From positions 1 to 15,805 of the forward strand of contig JAUIBJ010000020.1 of assembly GCA_030428025.1 (NCBI GenBank): a stretch of DNA of 15,805 nt. The letters are read 5' to 3'. The stretch comes from Alphaproteobacteria bacterium (GTDB taxonomy: Bacteria > Pseudomonadota > Alphaproteobacteria > Rhodobacterales > Rhodobacteraceae). This document shows positions 14,148-15,805 of the stretch, in pieces. The notes beneath the pieces were generated by a model that was given only the letters and a program-made list of their open reading frames with translations, made no database searches and was not told the origin of the DNA. Position 1 is the stretch's first letter, and each line of letters opens with the position of its first letter. Made by a program: the position numbers and the translations under genes.

Positions 14148-14370
14148 GTAGCAATTCCTCCCGATTCGTTATTTGCGCAACGGGCTGTCCCGGCCCGTGC
14201 GCGGATCGTTTGCAAGTGGCCGAACCCTAACTCGACCGGTCATGCATGGGAATACCGACAACTGCGTAGAAACGGCCCTGACGCGGGGTCAGATCCACAA
14301 AAACGGGTCCGCAAGGGGCGAATGCGCGATAAAACTGGGCATCGGCCCCAATTCGTTCTATCGATTCGCC
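14148..14370. promoter_or_regulatory. Divergent dctP / histidine kinase control region
   Basis: This 223-base gap should hold both promoters. Near dctP are its Shine-Dalgarno, the 8-base palindrome TTGCGCAA (14173-14180) and a 6-bp hairpin (ACGGGC 14180-14185 with GCCCGT 14193-14198) in the leader. In the middle lies CTGAC-N5-GTCAG (14278-14292), a small dyad that could be a regulator site. Sigma-54 GG-N10-GC spacing was looked for upstream of dctP and not found. Confidence 0.4.
14336..14364 (+). promoter_or_regulatory. Candidate promoter of the histidine kinase gene
   Basis: TGGGCA at 14336-14341 and TATCGA at 14359-14364 are separated by 17 bases. The expected start of transcription falls at about 14371, the A of the chosen ATG, so the transcript could be leaderless. 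The absence of a Shine-Dalgarno upstream fits. Both hexamers are moderate matches. Confidence 0.35.
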
Positions 14371-15804
14371 ATGGCAGCGCTGCGCGACCTCATCCGCTTG
14401 AACTATGGACAGAAGCTCTTTCTCACCGCGACCCTGCCGCTGATTCTGGCGGGGGTTCTGATCTCGGTCATCGTCACGCTGGAATCGCGCCAACTGGCCG
14501 AGCGCGAGATCCGCAACCTCGAGGATCAGCTTATCGCCGCAAAGCGGGACGAACTGAAGAACTACCTCTCGATCGCCCGCACCGCCTTCGTCAACATCTA
14601 CGGCCGCGCCGCCCCCGACGACGAGGTGGCGATGCTGCATGTCACACAGATCCTGGCGGGCATGCTGTACGGTCAGGACGGGTATTTCTTCGTCTACGAC
14701 TACGACGGCAACAACCTCGTCAGCCCGCGCCAGACCGACCTGATCGGGCGCAACTGGCGGGGGCTCACGGATGCCGCCGGCACGCCGGTCACCGACCAGC
14801 TGATCCGTCTGGCCCGGTCCGGCGGGGGCTATCACAGCTATGACTGGCGCAAGCCCTCGACGGGCGAGACGGCGCGCATGGTGACTTATGTGATCGGCCT
14901 GCAGGACTGGCGGTGGGCGGTGGGCACCGGCGTGTTCATCGACGACGTGCTGGCCACGGTGAACGCGGCGCGCGCCGGGGTGGAGGCGCGGCTGCAGCGC
15001 ACCTTCCTGTGGATCGGGGGGATCACGCTGGCGGCGCTGCTTCTGGTCTTCACCTCCGGGCTGTTCATCAATCTGCGCGAGCGCCGGCTGGCAGACGCCA
15101 AGCTGAAGAAGCTCACCCAGCGCGTCTTCGACGCTCAGGAGGAAGAGCGCGGACGGGTGGCGCGGGAACTGCATGACGGCATCAGCCAGATCCTCGTGGG
15201 CGTGCGCTATGCGCTCGACACTGCCCGCCGGCGGCTCGATGCGGGCGACGCACGGGCGGGGGAAACTCTCGACAAGGGCATCGAATATCTGGCCGGCGCC
15301 ATTCAGGAGGTGCGCCGCATCAGCCGCGACCTTCGGCCCGGCGTGCTCGACGATCTGGGCCTCGGCCCCGCGCTCAAGGCGCTGATCGACGATTTCGGAC
15401 AGCGCACCGGCATCGAGACCGAGTTCGCCACGGTCGTCTTCCGCAACCGGCTGGACGGCGATGCCAAGATCGCGCTCTACCGCGTGGCGCAGGAGGCGCT
15501 GACCAATGTCGAGCGCCATTCCGGCGCGACCCGCGTCTCGCTCGACGTGCGCGGCCACAGCCGGGGTGCTACCCTTCGGATCTCCGACAATGGCTGCGGG
15601 CTGGATGTCGCCGGCGCCGGCAAATCGGCCACGGGTCTGGGACTGCGCAACATGCAGGAACGCATCGACCAGCTTGACGGCACGTTGCGGATCCTGTCCA
15701 GCAGGACCGGCACGGTGATCGAGGCCTCGGTACCCCTGACCCATCTGCTGCCGCCCCAGGAACGCTCCGACACCAGCCCCCCCGCCACCAGAGCCCGCGC
15801 ATGA
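14371..15804 (+). CDS. Cache-domain sensor histidine kinase, HisKA_3 (NarX-like) type
   Basis: With the start at 14371 the protein has 477 residues. A membrane segment at about 17-37 and another at about 211-233 flank a periplasmic single Cache domain (about 40-195; the GYFFVYDYDGNNLVSP pattern at 104-119, GTGVFIDD at 185-192). These domains often bind small organic acids. The kinase core has the HisKA_3 helix EEERGRVARELHDG with phospho-acceptor His268, the N box around Asn379 (NVERHSGA), G1 DNGCG (406-410) and G2 GLGLRNMQER (422-431). Such kinases pair with LuxR-type response regulators. Its stop overlaps the next ATG by ATGA. It is divergent from the TRAP operon, so substrate sensing for that operon is inferred. 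A frame to 14173 is open but lacks a ribosome-binding site and conserved sequence. Confidence 0.9.
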   Translation: MAALRDLIRLNYGQKLFLTATLPLILAGVLISVIVTLESRQLAEREIRNLEDQLIAAKRDELKNYLSIARTAFVNIYGRAAPDDEVAMLHVTQILAGMLYGQDGYFFVYDYDGNNLVSPRQTDLIGRNWRGLTDAAGTPVTDQLIRLARSGGGYHSYDWRKPSTGETARMVTYVIGLQDWRWAVGTGVFIDDVLATVNAARAGVEARLQRTFLWIGGITLAALLLVFTSGLFINLRERRLADAKLKKLTQRVFDAQEEERGRVARELHDGISQILVGVRYALDTARRRLDAGDARAGETLDKGIEYLAGAIQEVRRISRDLRPGVLDDLGLGPALKALIDDFGQRTGIETEFATVVFRNRLDGDAKIALYRVAQEALTNVERHSGATRVSLDVRGHSRGATLRISDNGCGLDVAGAGKSATGLGLRNMQERIDQLDGTLRILSSRTGTVIEASVPLTHLLPPQERSDTSPPATRARA

Positions 15805-15805
15805 A
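15801..15805 (+). CDS. Start of a following gene, probably a response regulator
   Basis: The ATG at 15801 overlaps the kinase stop codon in the sequence ATGAA at the very end of the window. Four-base overlaps of this kind usually mark translationally coupled kinase-regulator pairs. Only the first codons are present, so the identity (a LuxR-type response regulator) is inferred from the neighbour alone. Confidence 0.4.

Noticed and set aside
14200..14235. Sigma-54 promoter for dctP
   Set aside because: A TTGCA element is present on the minus strand, but GG lies 11 or 12 bases away, not 10, so the obligatory spacing fails.
14173..14370. 66-codon N-terminal extension of the histidine kinase
   Set aside because: No ribosome-binding site, not hydrophobic or domain-like, and it occupies the expected divergent promoter region.
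14227..15744. 505-codon leftward open frame opposite the histidine kinase
   Set aside because: Antisense to conserved Cache, HisKA_3 and ATPase motifs; no own signature.

Overview
The window looks like chromosomal DNA of a high-GC alphaproteobacterium, most likely in the Rhodobacteraceae/Roseobacter group. This rests on the GC-rich codon use, a glnE-linked small protein and a Rhodobacteraceae-type lipoprotein, a DUF2852 protein, the bacterial Asp/Glu N-end-rule transferase Bpt, and a TRAP transporter whose binding protein resembles Rhodobacter TakP. No rRNA, tRNA, insertion sequence, phage gene or CRISPR array was seen. All assignments come from reading motifs by eye; no database was searched.

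Layout. Bases 1-5284 are read leftward: the first codons of a PIN-domain (VapC-like) protein, an RlmI-type rRNA cytosine methyltransferase, a small lipoprotein, a 91-residue conserved protein and glnE (nitrogen control of glutamine synthetase). From 5370 to 7997 genes run rightward: a YbaK-type Cys-tRNA(Pro) deacylase, a 304-base gap with twin inverted-repeat boxes around a candidate promoter, a DUF2852 membrane protein, an RDD membrane protein and bpt. Facing bpt is a leftward gene that fuses a winged-helix DNA-binding domain to an alpha/beta hydrolase. A 55-residue protein is transcribed divergently from it.

Bases 9692-14147 hold a leftward TRAP transporter operon in the order dctP (Tat-exported binding protein), dctQ and dctM. 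Both membrane subunits are well above usual size. Divergent from it is a Cache-domain histidine kinase with a HisKA_3 core. Its stop codon overlaps the ATG of a following gene, of which only 5 bases are visible and which is probably its response regulator. The simplest reading of this half is a sensor that detects a small organic acid and controls the adjacent uptake system.

Most genes are ordinary housekeeping or transport genes. The non-routine signals are mainly regulatory or architectural: a perfect 14-bp inverted repeat over the rlmI ribosome-binding site and start codon, paired 19-bp boxes upstream of the DUF2852 gene, the regulator-hydrolase fusion with an 11-bp-period direct repeat upstream, the oversized TRAP permease pair, and two promoters placed so that their mRNAs may be leaderless. 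I did not find convincing evidence of a wholly new multi-gene system.
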